NCBI GenBank assembly: GCA_019187365.1 | Contig: JABARE010000001.1 | Coordinates: 248,001-312,000 of the forward strand | Direction of reading: 5' to 3' | Source: Saprospiraceae bacterium | GTDB lineage: Bacteria > Bacteroidota > Bacteroidia > Chitinophagales > Saprospiraceae | DNA: 64,000 nucleotides | Part shown: positions 46,120 through 55,158 of the stretch, piece by piece | Position numbering within the stretch: the stretch's first letter is position 1 | Layout: each line of letters begins with the position of its first letter | Notes under the pieces: generated by a model | Databases searched by the model: none | The model's input: only the letters and a program-made list of their open reading frames with translations | Told to the model about the DNA's origin: nothing | Program-made: the position numbers and the translations under genes

Positions 46120-48126
46120 ATGGAGGTAATTTATCTAGGCAAGGCAGCATTGCCCGAATTCCACAAGCCGGTCGTAGCCATTGGCGCTTTCGACGGCTTT
46201 CACAAAGGCCACCAGAAGCTGTTGTCTCGACTGCTTGATTCTGCCCGTGAGTTGGGAGGGCAAAGCGTTTTGCTAACTTTTTACCCCCATCCCAGGCTGG
46301 TATTGGATCCCGCCGATCGACAGTTTGCCCTTTTATCCACTCCTGATGAAAAGATTGCCCTCCTGGAGCAGACTGGACTTGACTATTTGGTCATTGCCCC
46401 ATTTGATTATTCGTTTTCAATGATGTTGCCGGGGGAATATGTGGAAGAATTTTTGATTTCGCGGTTCAGGCCATATAAACTGCTTGCCGGAGAAGATCAC
46501 CGATTTGGGCGAAACGGCTCTGGAGACGGTAAAGTCTTGACAGACTATGCACTACAAGGTCATTTCCTGTTTGAAGAGGTTAGCCACCATCGACACCAGG
46601 GTCTGCCTGTGAGCTCAACCAGGATCAGAAACCTGATTTCTGAATCCCGCATCGAAGAAGCCAACGAGCTGCTGGGCAGGGCGTATTCTTTCACGGGATC
46701 TGTCATACCAGGAGACCGGGTTGGCAGGGAACTAGGCTACCGCACCGCCAACCTTACCCTGAAAGGCGACTCAAAATTGCTGCCGCCGAATGGCAGCTAC
46801 GCCGTTTTTTGCCACCTTGGTGGTACTTCTTACGAAGCAATGCTCTACATTGGTACGCGAGAAACCATTGACCGAAATTCGTCACGGCGCAGCATCGAAG
46901 TTCATATTCTCGATTTCAACCAGGATGTCTATGGCCAGGAGATGATTGTTGACCTTGTGTCCTTTTTAAGGGAGGATATGGTATTTCAGTCAAAGGCGGA
47001 ACTGGTAAAAAACATTCGCCTGGACGAAAAAAATACACGTAAAGCGCTTTTGAAGGAACGATTGAGAACGACGACTTCCTCCCCCCGTGTAGCCGTAGTC
47101 CTTCTGAATTACAATGGCCAGAAACTGCTGGAGAAGTTTCTCCCCGGGTTGTGCAAACACTTACCCACCGGCAGTAAATTATACGTCATTGACAACGGGT
47201 CCTCCGACAACAGCCTTGTCTATCTTCAGCATTATTTCCCAGAAGTAGCGGTAATCAAACTGCTGAATAATTATGGTTTTGCGTCGGGCTACAACAAGGG
47301 TATAGCCCAAATTGATGCGGATTACTTTGCCTTGATCAATTCTGATGTACACGTGACGTCTGACTGGGTTACCCCACTGACGGATATCATGCGGAACGAT
47401 CCACTGGTCTTTGCAATACAACCTAAGATCAAAGCGCTGAATTCCCAGGAGTATTTCGAATATGCCGGCGGTGCAGGAGGGTTCGTGGATCTTTTGCGCT
47501 ACCCTTTTTGCAGGGGCAGGATCATAGACCTCATAGAGAGGGACCAGGGGCAATACGACGGAACGGAAGAGGTTTTTTGGGCAAGCGGTGCAGCAATGAT
47601 CGTCAAAGGTGTTGTCTTTAAGGCTTTGGGTGGATTTGACGATGATTATTTTGCCCATCAGGAGGAAATCGATTTGTGCTGGAGAATGAAGCGACTGGGT
47701 GGGAAAATTTTGTCCTCTTCTGATTCCGAAGTTCTCCATCTTGGAGGGGGTACGCTGGATTATGATCATCCCCGGAAAGTCTACCTCAATTTTAGGAACA
47801 ATCTTTCGACCCTGTTTAAAAACGAAAACTGGATCAATCTCCTTTATATAATCCCAATGCGTCTCGTCTTAGACATGATGATAGCGCTGAGTTATTTGCT
47901 AAAGGGACGATGGCAGGTTTTTTACAAGATCGTTCAGGCCTACGTGGTTTCCATAATCAATACCCTCTACCTTATTCACAAGAAGACCCACACGGATCAA
48001 TTGATGTCTGAGCTTCGCATTGGACCATTCAGGCCCAAGGGCATGTTGCGGTCCTCCATTTTTCTACAGTTTTATATCGCTGGAAATAAGCTCTTTTCCA
48101 GGATTCCTACACAATATTTCAGGTGA
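46120..48126 (+). CDS. RibF (riboflavin kinase/FAD synthetase) fused to a GT2 glycosyltransferase
   Basis: One uninterrupted 668-residue frame. Residues 1-316 are a full RibF: adenylyltransferase VVAIGAFDGFHKGHQK and PVSSTRIRNLI, then the kinase domain with GDRVGRELGYRTANL. From about residue 322 a complete GT2 domain follows: RVAVVLLNYNGQKLLEKF, YVIDNGSSDNS, ALINSDVHV (DxD region), ASGAAMIVKG and HQEEIDLCWRMKRLGG, with a hydrophobic C-terminal part. RibF makes FMN and FAD; the GT2 half resembles rhamnosyl-type transferases. The junction (KERLRTTTSSP, about 47050-47085) is short. A lost stop codon or sequencing error is the alternative to a true fusion. Confidence 0.88.
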   Translation: MEVIYLGKAALPEFHKPVVAIGAFDGFHKGHQKLLSRLLDSARELGGQSVLLTFYPHPRLVLDPADRQFALLSTPDEKIALLEQTGLDYLVIAPFDYSFSMMLPGEYVEEFLISRFRPYKLLAGEDHRFGRNGSGDGKVLTDYALQGHFLFEEVSHHRHQGLPVSSTRIRNLISESRIEEANELLGRAYSFTGSVIPGDRVGRELGYRTANLTLKGDSKLLPPNGSYAVFCHLGGTSYEAMLYIGTRETIDRNSSRRSIEVHILDFNQDVYGQEMIVDLVSFLREDMVFQSKAELVKNIRLDEKNTRKALLKERLRTTTSSPRVAVVLLNYNGQKLLEKFLPGLCKHLPTGSKLYVIDNGSSDNSLVYLQHYFPEVAVIKLLNNYGFASGYNKGIAQIDADYFALINSDVHVTSDWVTPLTDIMRNDPLVFAIQPKIKALNSQEYFEYAGGAGGFVDLLRYPFCRGRIIDLIERDQGQYDGTEEVFWASGAAMIVKGVVFKALGGFDDDYFAHQEEIDLCWRMKRLGGKILSSSDSEVLHLGGGTLDYDHPRKVYLNFRNNLSTLFKNENWINLLYIIPMRLVLDMMIALSYLLKGRWQVFYKIVQAYVVSIINTLYLIHKKTHTDQLMSELRIGPFRPKGMLRSSIFLQFYIAGNKLFSRIPTQYFR

Positions 48127-48845
48127 CGCCAGCCAACATTGGACTGCTCTTGGACCACAAGGATTTTCTGGCAGTAAACAAACCTGCGGGGATACTGAGC
48201 ATTCCGGATCGATATAATAAGGAATTGCCTTCCGTTTTTAGCCTATTGGCTGGGCAGACAAACGAAATTTTTGTAGTTCACCGGATTGACCGGGATACAT
48301 CAGGAGTGTTGTGTTTTGCAAAAAACCCTGAGTCCCACAAATTTCTGAACGATCAGTTTGCCGAGCGAAAGATAAAAAAGGAATACCGGTGCATAGTTGA
48401 AGGGAACCCTTCTTCTGACGAGTTCATTTCTGACGCACCATTGCGTCAGCAGGCAGCGCATCCAGGCCGAATGGAAGTTCACCCTAAAGGAAAACCCAGC
48501 CTCAGCCATTTTATCGTACTAAAGCGGTTTCGCCATTTTGCACTTCTGGCGGCTTTCCCTTCAACCGGCAGAACCCACCAGCTAAGGGTTCATCTGTCAC
48601 ATGCAGGCCACCCCTTGGTGGCAGATGCCTGGTATGGATATCGCAAAGAACTGACTATCAATGACATTAAGAAAAATGCACGACTTGACAGGGATGGCGA
48701 ACCTCCCAGGCCGTTGCTCTCAAGACCGGCGCTTCACGCTCAAAAGCTTGAGTTTATGTTGTTCGATGTCCTTTTTGCCATTGAAGCCCCTTTGCCAAAG
48801 GACATGCACGCAACCCTGGCACAACTCGAGAAATGGGATCGATAA
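48123..48845 (+). CDS. RluA-family RNA pseudouridine synthase
   Basis: A 240-residue pseudouridine synthase. The catalytic Asp is in VVHRIDRDTSGVLCFAK near residue 52, and TGRTHQLRVHLSHAGHPLVA is the second family motif. There is no S4 domain, so it is closest to the short RluA/RluC-like group. It starts with GTG, overlapping the stop of the fusion gene by 4 bases (GTGA). The target uridine is not predictable. Confidence 0.92.
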   Translation: MTPANIGLLLDHKDFLAVNKPAGILSIPDRYNKELPSVFSLLAGQTNEIFVVHRIDRDTSGVLCFAKNPESHKFLNDQFAERKIKKEYRCIVEGNPSSDEFISDAPLRQQAAHPGRMEVHPKGKPSLSHFIVLKRFRHFALLAAFPSTGRTHQLRVHLSHAGHPLVADAWYGYRKELTINDIKKNARLDRDGEPPRPLLSRPALHAQKLEFMLFDVLFAIEAPLPKDMHATLAQLEKWDR

Positions 48846-48882
48846 GGGTTTCCTAAACTGTCTTGGGCAGACGGGGCCCCTG

Positions 48883-48911
48883 TTTGTCATGACGTTTTTG
48901 AAGTATATTTG
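48883..48911 (+). promoter_or_regulatory. Promoter of the NarL-type two-component operon
   Basis: TTTG at 48883-48886 and TATATTTG at 48904-48911 are separated by 17 bases, close to the Bacteroidota -33/-7 arrangement. The leader to the ATG at 48959 is about 40 bases. Confidence 0.65.
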
Positions 48912-48958
48912 TCTCGCTCATTTTCGGTATTCCTTTTATTACCTGTAACTCCATCCAA

Positions 48959-49618
48959 ATGCTGCAAATCGCCATTGCCGACGATCATGCGATGTTCGTC
49001 GACGGTATTGAATCGATCCTACGCAATGAAAACACCATTCAGGTCGTCGCGCGCTGCTTTGACGGGAATTCCGTCTTTGAAATGTTGCGCAAGTACCCTG
49101 TAGACGTGCTTCTTCTCGACATCAACTTGCCCGACCTCAGCGGAATAGAAGTCTCCAAAAGAATTCATGAAGAATTCCCTGATGTAAAAGTCATTGCCCT
49201 ATCGATGTACAATGAAGAGAGTATTGTCAGTGAAATGCTCAAGAATGGAGCACGCGGCTATATTCTCAAAAATACCGGCCATCACGAACTCATCCAAGCC
49301 ATCCAGGCTGTAGCGGCAGGCCATACCTATTTCAGCAAGGATGTAACGGAGACCATAATGGGATCCCTGGCAAAAAAGCCTGGCACTAAAAAAAGTTTTG
49401 TTCTCGTTCCAAAATTGTCAAATCGAGAAAAACAAATACTTGCCCTTATTGTCAAAGAATACACCACTCCTGAAATCGCAGAACGCTTGTTTATCAGTTT
49501 AAAGACGGTGGAAACTCACAGAAGCAACCTCATTTCAAAATTAAATGTGAGAAATACCGCTGGTTTGGTCAGGGCTGCCATTGAGCTGCAACTCATCGAT
49601 AAATCCGTTATCGATTAA
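48959..49618 (+). CDS. NarL/LuxR-family response regulator
   Basis: A 219-residue regulator: receiver domain with IADDHAMFVDGIESIL, phospho-Asp in DVLLLDINLPDLSG and switch Thr/Ser in VIALSMYN, then a LuxR-type helix-turn-helix (LSNREKQILALIVKEYTTPE and LFISLKTVETHRSNLISKLN). The stop codon overlaps the start of the kinase gene by one base. It is the output partner of that kinase. Confidence 0.95.
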   Translation: MLQIAIADDHAMFVDGIESILRNENTIQVVARCFDGNSVFEMLRKYPVDVLLLDINLPDLSGIEVSKRIHEEFPDVKVIALSMYNEESIVSEMLKNGARGYILKNTGHHELIQAIQAVAAGHTYFSKDVTETIMGSLAKKPGTKKSFVLVPKLSNREKQILALIVKEYTTPEIAERLFISLKTVETHRSNLISKLNVRNTAGLVRAAIELQLIDKSVID

Positions 49619-51345
49619 TGTTTCGCACGGCTCTACCGATCTTGATCTTTTTTATGTCCCTGCTGCCTGTCACGGGGCAAACCAACCCGGAAGCAGACAA
49701 ACGCGATTCATTTGAAGTGACATTATGGGATGCGGCCAGTGTGCGCCAGGAGATTGAGCAAAAGATCAACGCACACGACTACGGGGCTGCTTTGAGTTCA
49801 TTACTAACGGCCATAGAATATTTCAGACAGGAGAATGAGGTAAATCAAATGTACTACTACCGCTTTGTGCTTGCCAGGGTATATACCTACCTCGGCATGC
49901 TTGAAAAGGCAGCAAGCACCTATGAGATTTGCCATATTTATTTTAAGCAGGAAAAACGAGATTTGGATGTTGTACGTACACAACATGCGCTAGGCTACTT
50001 GTATAAGAAAATTGGCAATATAGACATGGCACATTACTTCTTAGGACAATGTGCCGCAAGTAAGGCAGATAAATACAATTTATTTTGTAAAAATGAACAC
50101 GAGCTGATTGAGTCTTATGTTTTTATCAACAGGCTTGAATCCGCTACAGAATTGAAAAATGTTTATCATTACGCGAAAGGCCTTCCAAACATCGAACTTC
50201 TCATTAAATCACTTGAAACACTTGGCGACTACTATTATCTAAATAAAAAGTATAGGCAAGCTGAATCCTATTATCGGGATGCCCTGGAAGAAACGGAGGA
50301 ACGCCGTTATCTGGATTATAGCCGTCAATTCAGTTTCAGGCTTTACGAATGTTCTAACCAGTTGGGGAATCACAAAATTGCATCAGAGTACCTAATACGG
50401 TTTATACAATTCAGTGACACATTAAATCAAATAAAAAATTCTGAAAAATTATTAAAACAGATTTCCAAATACGAACAAAAGGAAATCCAGTCCGAAAAAA
50501 TTGAATTTGCAAAAGATAAACGTTTGTTTGAATTAAAATCCAGACGATCTAACTTTACTTTGTACAGCCTTGTATTTGCTATCGTAGCCATTCTGCTGGC
50601 AGGCTTTTTCATCGTGTTGTTTTATCAACAGAAGCTTGAGACGAGTGTAATCATTCATAAGCAATCAGAGCAGATCAACGATCAGAAAATCAAAGAACTG
50701 GAGAATGAACTCCAGTTGCAGTCTATGCAAGCCATGATCAACGGCCAGGAATCCGAGCGCGAACGAATAGCAAAGGACCTCCATGACAGTCTGGGAGGCG
50801 TTCTTTCTACCATCAAGCTTCGCTTTGATAAAATGGCCCATGACTTTAATTTTTCGGACAAAGATTCGGCAGTCATCTTAAATAATCTTATCGATACAGC
50901 TTGCGATGAAGTGCGTTACATTGCCAACGATCTCAAACCCGGATCGCTTGAAAAGTTGGGCTTGCTGGAGGCGATTAAGGATATGCTAAACCGATACAAA
51001 TTGGACAAAGGTCCCGAAATTGTCTTCCAGTATTATGGATTCGAAAGTGGCGGACAAATTGCCGCCAGCATTGCCCTGAACATATACAGAATCATCCAGG
51101 AACTGGTTAATAACTCAATAAAGCATGCGGGAGCAAATGAAATTTTCGTCCAATTGCACAAAATTGGAGATCAGCTTACCATCAGCGTCGAAGACGACGG
51201 TAAAGGGTTTAATGAAAATGTTGTTCGCAAAGGCATGGGCCTTGAGAACATCAAAAACCGCGTAAACTACTTGAGAGGAGAATTGACTATAGAATCATCT
51301 GATTATCAAGGAACTGCATTTATCATTCATCTCCCCCTCCGCTAG
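49618..51345 (+). CDS. TPR-containing NarX/DegS-type sensor histidine kinase
   Basis: A 575-residue kinase. A signal peptide (residues 1-20) is followed by a periplasmic helical region with tetratricopeptide-like repeats (about 40-280), a membrane segment (FTLYSLVFAIVAILLAGFFI), a short coiled coil and a HisKA_3 domain with ERERIAKDLHDSLGGVLS. The ATPase domain has ELVNNSIKHAGA and VEDDGKGF, then GMGLENIKNRV. The TPR region presumably senses a peptide or protein partner. Paired with the NarL-type regulator directly upstream. Confidence 0.92.
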   Translation: MFRTALPILIFFMSLLPVTGQTNPEADKRDSFEVTLWDAASVRQEIEQKINAHDYGAALSSLLTAIEYFRQENEVNQMYYYRFVLARVYTYLGMLEKAASTYEICHIYFKQEKRDLDVVRTQHALGYLYKKIGNIDMAHYFLGQCAASKADKYNLFCKNEHELIESYVFINRLESATELKNVYHYAKGLPNIELLIKSLETLGDYYYLNKKYRQAESYYRDALEETEERRYLDYSRQFSFRLYECSNQLGNHKIASEYLIRFIQFSDTLNQIKNSEKLLKQISKYEQKEIQSEKIEFAKDKRLFELKSRRSNFTLYSLVFAIVAILLAGFFIVLFYQQKLETSVIIHKQSEQINDQKIKELENELQLQSMQAMINGQESERERIAKDLHDSLGGVLSTIKLRFDKMAHDFNFSDKDSAVILNNLIDTACDEVRYIANDLKPGSLEKLGLLEAIKDMLNRYKLDKGPEIVFQYYGFESGGQIAASIALNIYRIIQELVNNSIKHAGANEIFVQLHKIGDQLTISVEDDGKGFNENVVRKGMGLENIKNRVNYLRGELTIESSDYQGTAFIIHLPLR

Positions 51346-51538
51346 GAAGAACTTTTATTGGGATTGATTCCATGCCGTACTCAGGGAAAACCCTTAGAGC
51401 GCTCAGGGTTTCCATTGATTTTTAAAAATCAGGGTTTTAACCGATGTGGAAGGCCATAATTCAACGCACCTTTGTAATGCAGTTTACATTAAAACGTTAA
51501 TGGCGCTGCTGCTTGATTCAGAATATTGAAAATGTGAG
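51346..51538. other. Intergenic stretch with AGGGTTT/AAACCCT palindromes
   Basis: Downstream of the kinase gene. An imperfect palindrome at about 51379-51412 has arms GGGAAAACCCT and CAGGGTTTCC around GAGCGCTC. A perfect one, TGATTTTTAAAAATCA, lies at about 51416-51431, and CAGGGTTTT recurs right after it. No coding frame is evident. The repeated CAGGGTTT could be protein-binding sites or a processed transcript end. Confidence 0.4.
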
Positions 51539-51696
51539 AATGGGAACCAGGAAAAAGGACTATTGTTATCAATGGCTTAGGTTTGGTTATGTATTTCGGG
51601 GACTAAAAATTGACTTAACAAATTCCTTGACCTTTCGTCGCTACTGGCGACTTCTTGCTTCATCGACTCTTTAGCAATAGTCCTTTCCTGGCCATT
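51539..51696. repeat. 158-bp inverted-repeat element (MITE-like or structured RNA)
   Basis: The left arm 51539-51565 and right arm 51675-51696 are complementary over 22 positions, with 3- and 2-base insertions in the left arm (core GGACTATTG / CAATAGTCC). Between them is a hairpin GTCGC-TACTG-GCGAC at 51637-51651. No transposase is present. It could be a non-autonomous mobile element or the closing stem of a non-coding RNA; the terminator at 51761-51793 supports plus-strand transcription. Confidence 0.5.
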
Positions 51697-51760
51697 TATT
51701 CAGCAATCCATCAACTCAAGATATAGAGTTTTGTCTTAGTTTTATCATGATGTGTACGCC

Positions 51761-51793
51761 AAAGGCTTTGAACGCTGTTTAAAGCCTTTTTTT
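51761..51793 (+). terminator. Rho-independent terminator
   Basis: Nine-base perfect stem AAAGGCTTT (51761-51769) / AAAGCCTTT (51781-51789) with an 11-base loop and a run of seven T at 51787-51793. The T-run is on the plus side only, so it ends a plus-strand transcript from the kinase operon or the element just upstream. Confidence 0.75.
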
Positions 51794-53690
51794 ATTTGAG
51801 GGAATCCACCAGGCCTTCCCACTCTTGCAGGATTTCACTGTATTTGAGCTTGTCTTCAGCATAGGTCTGCAGTTTCAATACATGATCTTCCCGTTCGTAA
51901 AACTCGGGTCGCTGCATTTCGTTTTCCGATTGGACCAGAAGCCTTTCGAGTTCATAGATTTGCTTTTCCAGATTTTGTATCCGTCGCTGAAGTTTCTTCC
52001 TGTCTGTTTTCTCGGGCAGAGGTGCGGAACGGGCGAAATCGTCTCCCCGGTTTTCTTCCAATCGGCCCATGGACCCCGGCATTGCGCCATCGTGTTGATC
52101 CAAAAAGTAGTTGATGTCGCCTTCGTACAATTTAACATAGCCCTGCCCAAAAAACAGCGTTTTATTCGCAAGTCCCATAAGGAAATCCCGATCGTGTGAT
52201 ACGATGATTGCGGTTCCGGGATATTTCTTCAATGCTTGCTTCAATTGGTCTTTGGAGGGCATATCCAGATGGTGGGTGGGTTCATCAAGAATAATGAAAT
52301 TGTGCTCCTGAACCAGCATAAGGGCTAGCCGGACGCGAGCGCGCTCACCTCCAGACATGACTCCGATTTGCTTATCTGCATGGTCCTCACGCAAACCCAA
52401 TGCCCCGAGTATGTGTCTCACCTGTGAACGCATTTCAGCCCTGCATTCACTTTCAAGTAACTGCACCGGGGTCAGTTTTAAATCAAGCGCGCTGTGGTCT
52501 TCCTGTGCGTAATATCCTATGCGTACCTCGTGGCCGAGTTTGGCAGCTCCTTGAGTAGGGGCAAGTTCACCGCAGATCAACTTGACCAGGGTGCTCTTGC
52601 CGTTGCCATTTGCCCCAACAAAGCACCATTTCATACCTCGTTCCAGGGTCAAATGAACATTTTGCAAAACCAGCTTGTCCCCAAATGACTTCGACAGATC
52701 TGTTACTTCTAGCACCGTTCGGCCACTGGGGCGTGCCATTTCAAAATGCAACTTCAGCGTAGCGGCTTCCCCTTCGGGTTGCTCGAGCTTATCCATCCGG
52801 TTAAGCTCGGTGATCAGCGATTGTGCAAATGCCGCTTTGGACGCTTTGTAACGGAAGCGGTCGATGAGCAACTCCTTTTGCCGGATGAGGCGCTGCTGGG
52901 CTTCATATTCCCTGGACTCCGCTTCCTTTCTTTCCTTGCGGTAGGCGAGAAACGCGGAATAGCTCCCCTTATAATCGTATATCTTTCCACGATCAATTTC
53001 TATGATGCGCTTCCCCACCCTGTCAAGGAAGAAAAGGTCGTGAGAGATGACCATAACGGTTCCTTCATAACGGCTTAAAAAACTTTCAAGCCAAGACAAT
53101 GCAAGGATATCCAAATGGTTATTTGGCTCGTCCAACAGTAGTACATCCGGGGCACAGAGAAGCAATTTCGCCAACTCAATGCGCATCCGCCAACCTCCAG
53201 AAAATGATTTTGGCGAACGGCTCAGGTCCTGGGACGAAAAGCCGAGGCCAGCCAAAATGCGGTCCATTTTTCCGCTGATCTTATCGACTTCGAGATAGTC
53301 CAGTCGTTCCCTGACTTCAGCCATGCGGTGAACAGCCTGATCAATGCAATGGGCAGAGGCCTCTCCCCCACTAAGTGCATATTCAAGGTCTTTCAATTCG
53401 TTTTGAAGCGCGACGAGATCCTTTTGTGAACTCCATACTTCTTCACGAATGGTATGATCTTTATAAAGGGGGATTTCCTGGCTGAGCAGGCCAATGCGCC
53501 AGTTCCCTGGAACATCAATGGTTCCGGAGTCCGGCTTTAAGTCCCCGGTCAGCAATTTAAACAAGGTCGTCTTGCCCGATCCGTTCCTACCACATAATGC
53601 GACTTTCTCGCCTGGAGAAATTGATGCATTCAGCCCATTAAAAATGCGTTGACCGCCAAAGGCCAGCGAAACGTTGTTGAAGGCAATCAC
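51792..53690 (-). CDS. ABC-F family ATPase (Uup/YheS-like)
   Basis: A 632-residue soluble protein with two ABC ATPase domains and no membrane segments. Domain 1: GRNGSGKTTLFKLLTG, FSGGWRMRIELAKLL, VLLLDEPNNHLD. Domain 2: GANGNGKSTLVKLICG, MSGGERARVRLALML, FIILDEPTHHLD. The linker between them is rich in charged residues, and a C-terminal coiled coil is present. ABC-F proteins act on the ribosome, some giving antibiotic resistance. Last gene of folE-fabD-yqgE-ABC-F. Confidence 0.93.
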   Translation of the reverse strand: MIAFNNVSLAFGGQRIFNGLNASISPGEKVALCGRNGSGKTTLFKLLTGDLKPDSGTIDVPGNWRIGLLSQEIPLYKDHTIREEVWSSQKDLVALQNELKDLEYALSGGEASAHCIDQAVHRMAEVRERLDYLEVDKISGKMDRILAGLGFSSQDLSRSPKSFSGGWRMRIELAKLLLCAPDVLLLDEPNNHLDILALSWLESFLSRYEGTVMVISHDLFFLDRVGKRIIEIDRGKIYDYKGSYSAFLAYRKERKEAESREYEAQQRLIRQKELLIDRFRYKASKAAFAQSLITELNRMDKLEQPEGEAATLKLHFEMARPSGRTVLEVTDLSKSFGDKLVLQNVHLTLERGMKWCFVGANGNGKSTLVKLICGELAPTQGAAKLGHEVRIGYYAQEDHSALDLKLTPVQLLESECRAEMRSQVRHILGALGLREDHADKQIGVMSGGERARVRLALMLVQEHNFIILDEPTHHLDMPSKDQLKQALKKYPGTAIIVSHDRDFLMGLANKTLFFGQGYVKLYEGDINYFLDQHDGAMPGSMGRLEENRGDDFARSAPLPEKTDRKKLQRRIQNLEKQIYELERLLVQSENEMQRPEFYEREDHVLKLQTYAEDKLKYSEILQEWEGLVDSLK

Positions 53691-53694
53691 GATC

Positions 53695-54267
53695 CTAGTT
53701 CATCAGTTCGTCTCCCTCCAGCTTCGACAAAGCGCTGTAATGCATACCCTTGTATTCGAGTATCTCTTTCCAAAGCATGCGGGGATTGGACTTAAAAACA
53801 AAATTGGGCTCAAGCTCTGAAACGATCCAGGATTGGGTCATCATTTCACTCTCCAGTTGGCCTTTTGACCATCCACTGTATCCAATGTAGAAGCGAATGT
53901 TATGCGGAAGTATGAGCTTGTGTTCTACCAGAAAACGGAGCTTTTCGTAATTGCCGGACCAGTATACACCGCGGGAAATTTGAATCGAACCCTCCAACAG
54001 ATCCCCTGCGTCGTGGATAAAATACATGCTGTCGTTGTCGACCGGCCCCCCGTAATGTACCGGTGCTTCAAAGTCTCCAAAGTCAGAGGTTAGCTCCGGA
54101 AGCCTAACCTCAAGTGGTTTGTTCAGAATGAATCCTACCGTTCCCTCCTCCCGCGTATAATCGGCGACAAGGACCACCGTACGTTTAAAGTTGGGATCCA
54201 ACATAAAGGGCTCAGCTACCAGCATTTTGCCTGTAACCAGCAATTGAGTGCCTTGGGTCGCTTTCAT
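53695..54267 (-). CDS. YqgE/AlgH family protein
   Basis: A 190-residue protein with the UPF0301 pattern: GKMLVAEPFMLDPNFKRTVV, GTVGFILNKPLEVRLPEL, VHYGGPVDNDSMYFIHD and FYIGYSGWSKGQLESEM. The biochemical role is not established; AlgH was first tied to alginate regulation. Its start overlaps the fabD stop by 4 bases, and the ABC-F gene follows 4 bases later. Confidence 0.92.
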   Translation of the reverse strand: MKATQGTQLLVTGKMLVAEPFMLDPNFKRTVVLVADYTREEGTVGFILNKPLEVRLPELTSDFGDFEAPVHYGGPVDNDSMYFIHDAGDLLEGSIQISRGVYWSGNYEKLRFLVEHKLILPHNIRFYIGYSGWSKGQLESEMMTQSWIVSELEPNFVFKSNPRMLWKEILEYKGMHYSALSKLEGDELMN

Positions 54268-55157
54268 CCTGTGATGGCGTTGATCGGAATATTTTTGTCG
54301 ATCCGCTTGAGAAAACCGGAAAGGACTGTTCCATTGCCACCAATTTCAATGAAGCGGTTGAAGCCGTCCCGAAACATATTTTTCATGGTTTGCGACCACA
54401 AGACCGGGGAAGTTAGCTGAGCGACAAGCTTTTGTCTTATGGCATCAGGGTCTACGGACGCTTCGGCATCGACATTCTGGTAAACCGGACAAATTGGATT
54501 TAGAAATGGGGTGGAAAGAATGGCATCCTCGAGTTTTTTTCTGGCTGGCTCCATTAGCGGGGAATGGAATGCACCTCCGACAGAAATGGGTATAACCCTT
54601 TTAGCGCCCGCTTCCAGGAGTACTTTTTCTGCTTCGGTTATCCCCTGGAGACTACCGGAAATGACCACTTGGCCGGGGCAATTGAAATTTGCAGCAAGAA
54701 CGATTTCTCCTTCTACTTGACGACACAGCAATTCAATCTTTTCGTCGTCCAGACCAAGTACTGCGGCCATGGTTCCCGGATTCTGTTCACAGGCATCTTG
54801 CATGGCATGTGCCCGTATGTTGACGAGTTTCAAGCCGTCTTCAAAGCTCAAAGAACCCGCGGCGACGAGTGCAGAAAACTCGCCCAGTGAATGGCCTGCC
54901 ACACCAGCAGGTGTCAGGTTACGTGCATTAACCAACGCGTTGATGACGGAGTGAAGGAAAACGGAGGGCTGGGTGATGCGGGTTTGGCGGAGTACCTCCT
55001 CAGAACCACTGAACATCGTCTCTGAAAGGGAATAGCCGAGCAGGGAGTCTGCCCTGTCGAACAATTCCCTTGCTTCGTGATTTTGTTCGTAAAGTTCCTT
55101 TCCCATGCCTGGAAACTGGCTGGCCTGTCCAGGGAATAAAAAAGCTGCTTTCTCCAT
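54264..55157 (-). CDS. fabD: Malonyl-CoA:ACP transacylase
   Basis: Loads malonyl groups onto acyl carrier protein for fatty-acid synthesis. The 297-residue sequence has FLFPGQASQFPGMGKELYEQ at the start, the nucleophile Ser in GHSLGEFSALVAAG and the catalytic His in VGGAFHSPLM. It lies between folE and yqgE in one direction, with 1-base and overlapping junctions. Confidence 0.95.
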   Translation of the reverse strand: MEKAAFLFPGQASQFPGMGKELYEQNHEARELFDRADSLLGYSLSETMFSGSEEVLRQTRITQPSVFLHSVINALVNARNLTPAGVAGHSLGEFSALVAAGSLSFEDGLKLVNIRAHAMQDACEQNPGTMAAVLGLDDEKIELLCRQVEGEIVLAANFNCPGQVVISGSLQGITEAEKVLLEAGAKRVIPISVGGAFHSPLMEPARKKLEDAILSTPFLNPICPVYQNVDAEASVDPDAIRQKLVAQLTSPVLWSQTMKNMFRDGFNRFIEIGGNGTVLSGFLKRIDKNIPINAITG

Positions 55158-55158
55158 A

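Noticed and set aside
51539..51696. A 28-codon minus-strand frame inside the inverted-repeat element
   Set aside because: Too short, lies within the repeat loop, and resembles chance coding of the hairpin; no ribosome-binding or promoter signal.
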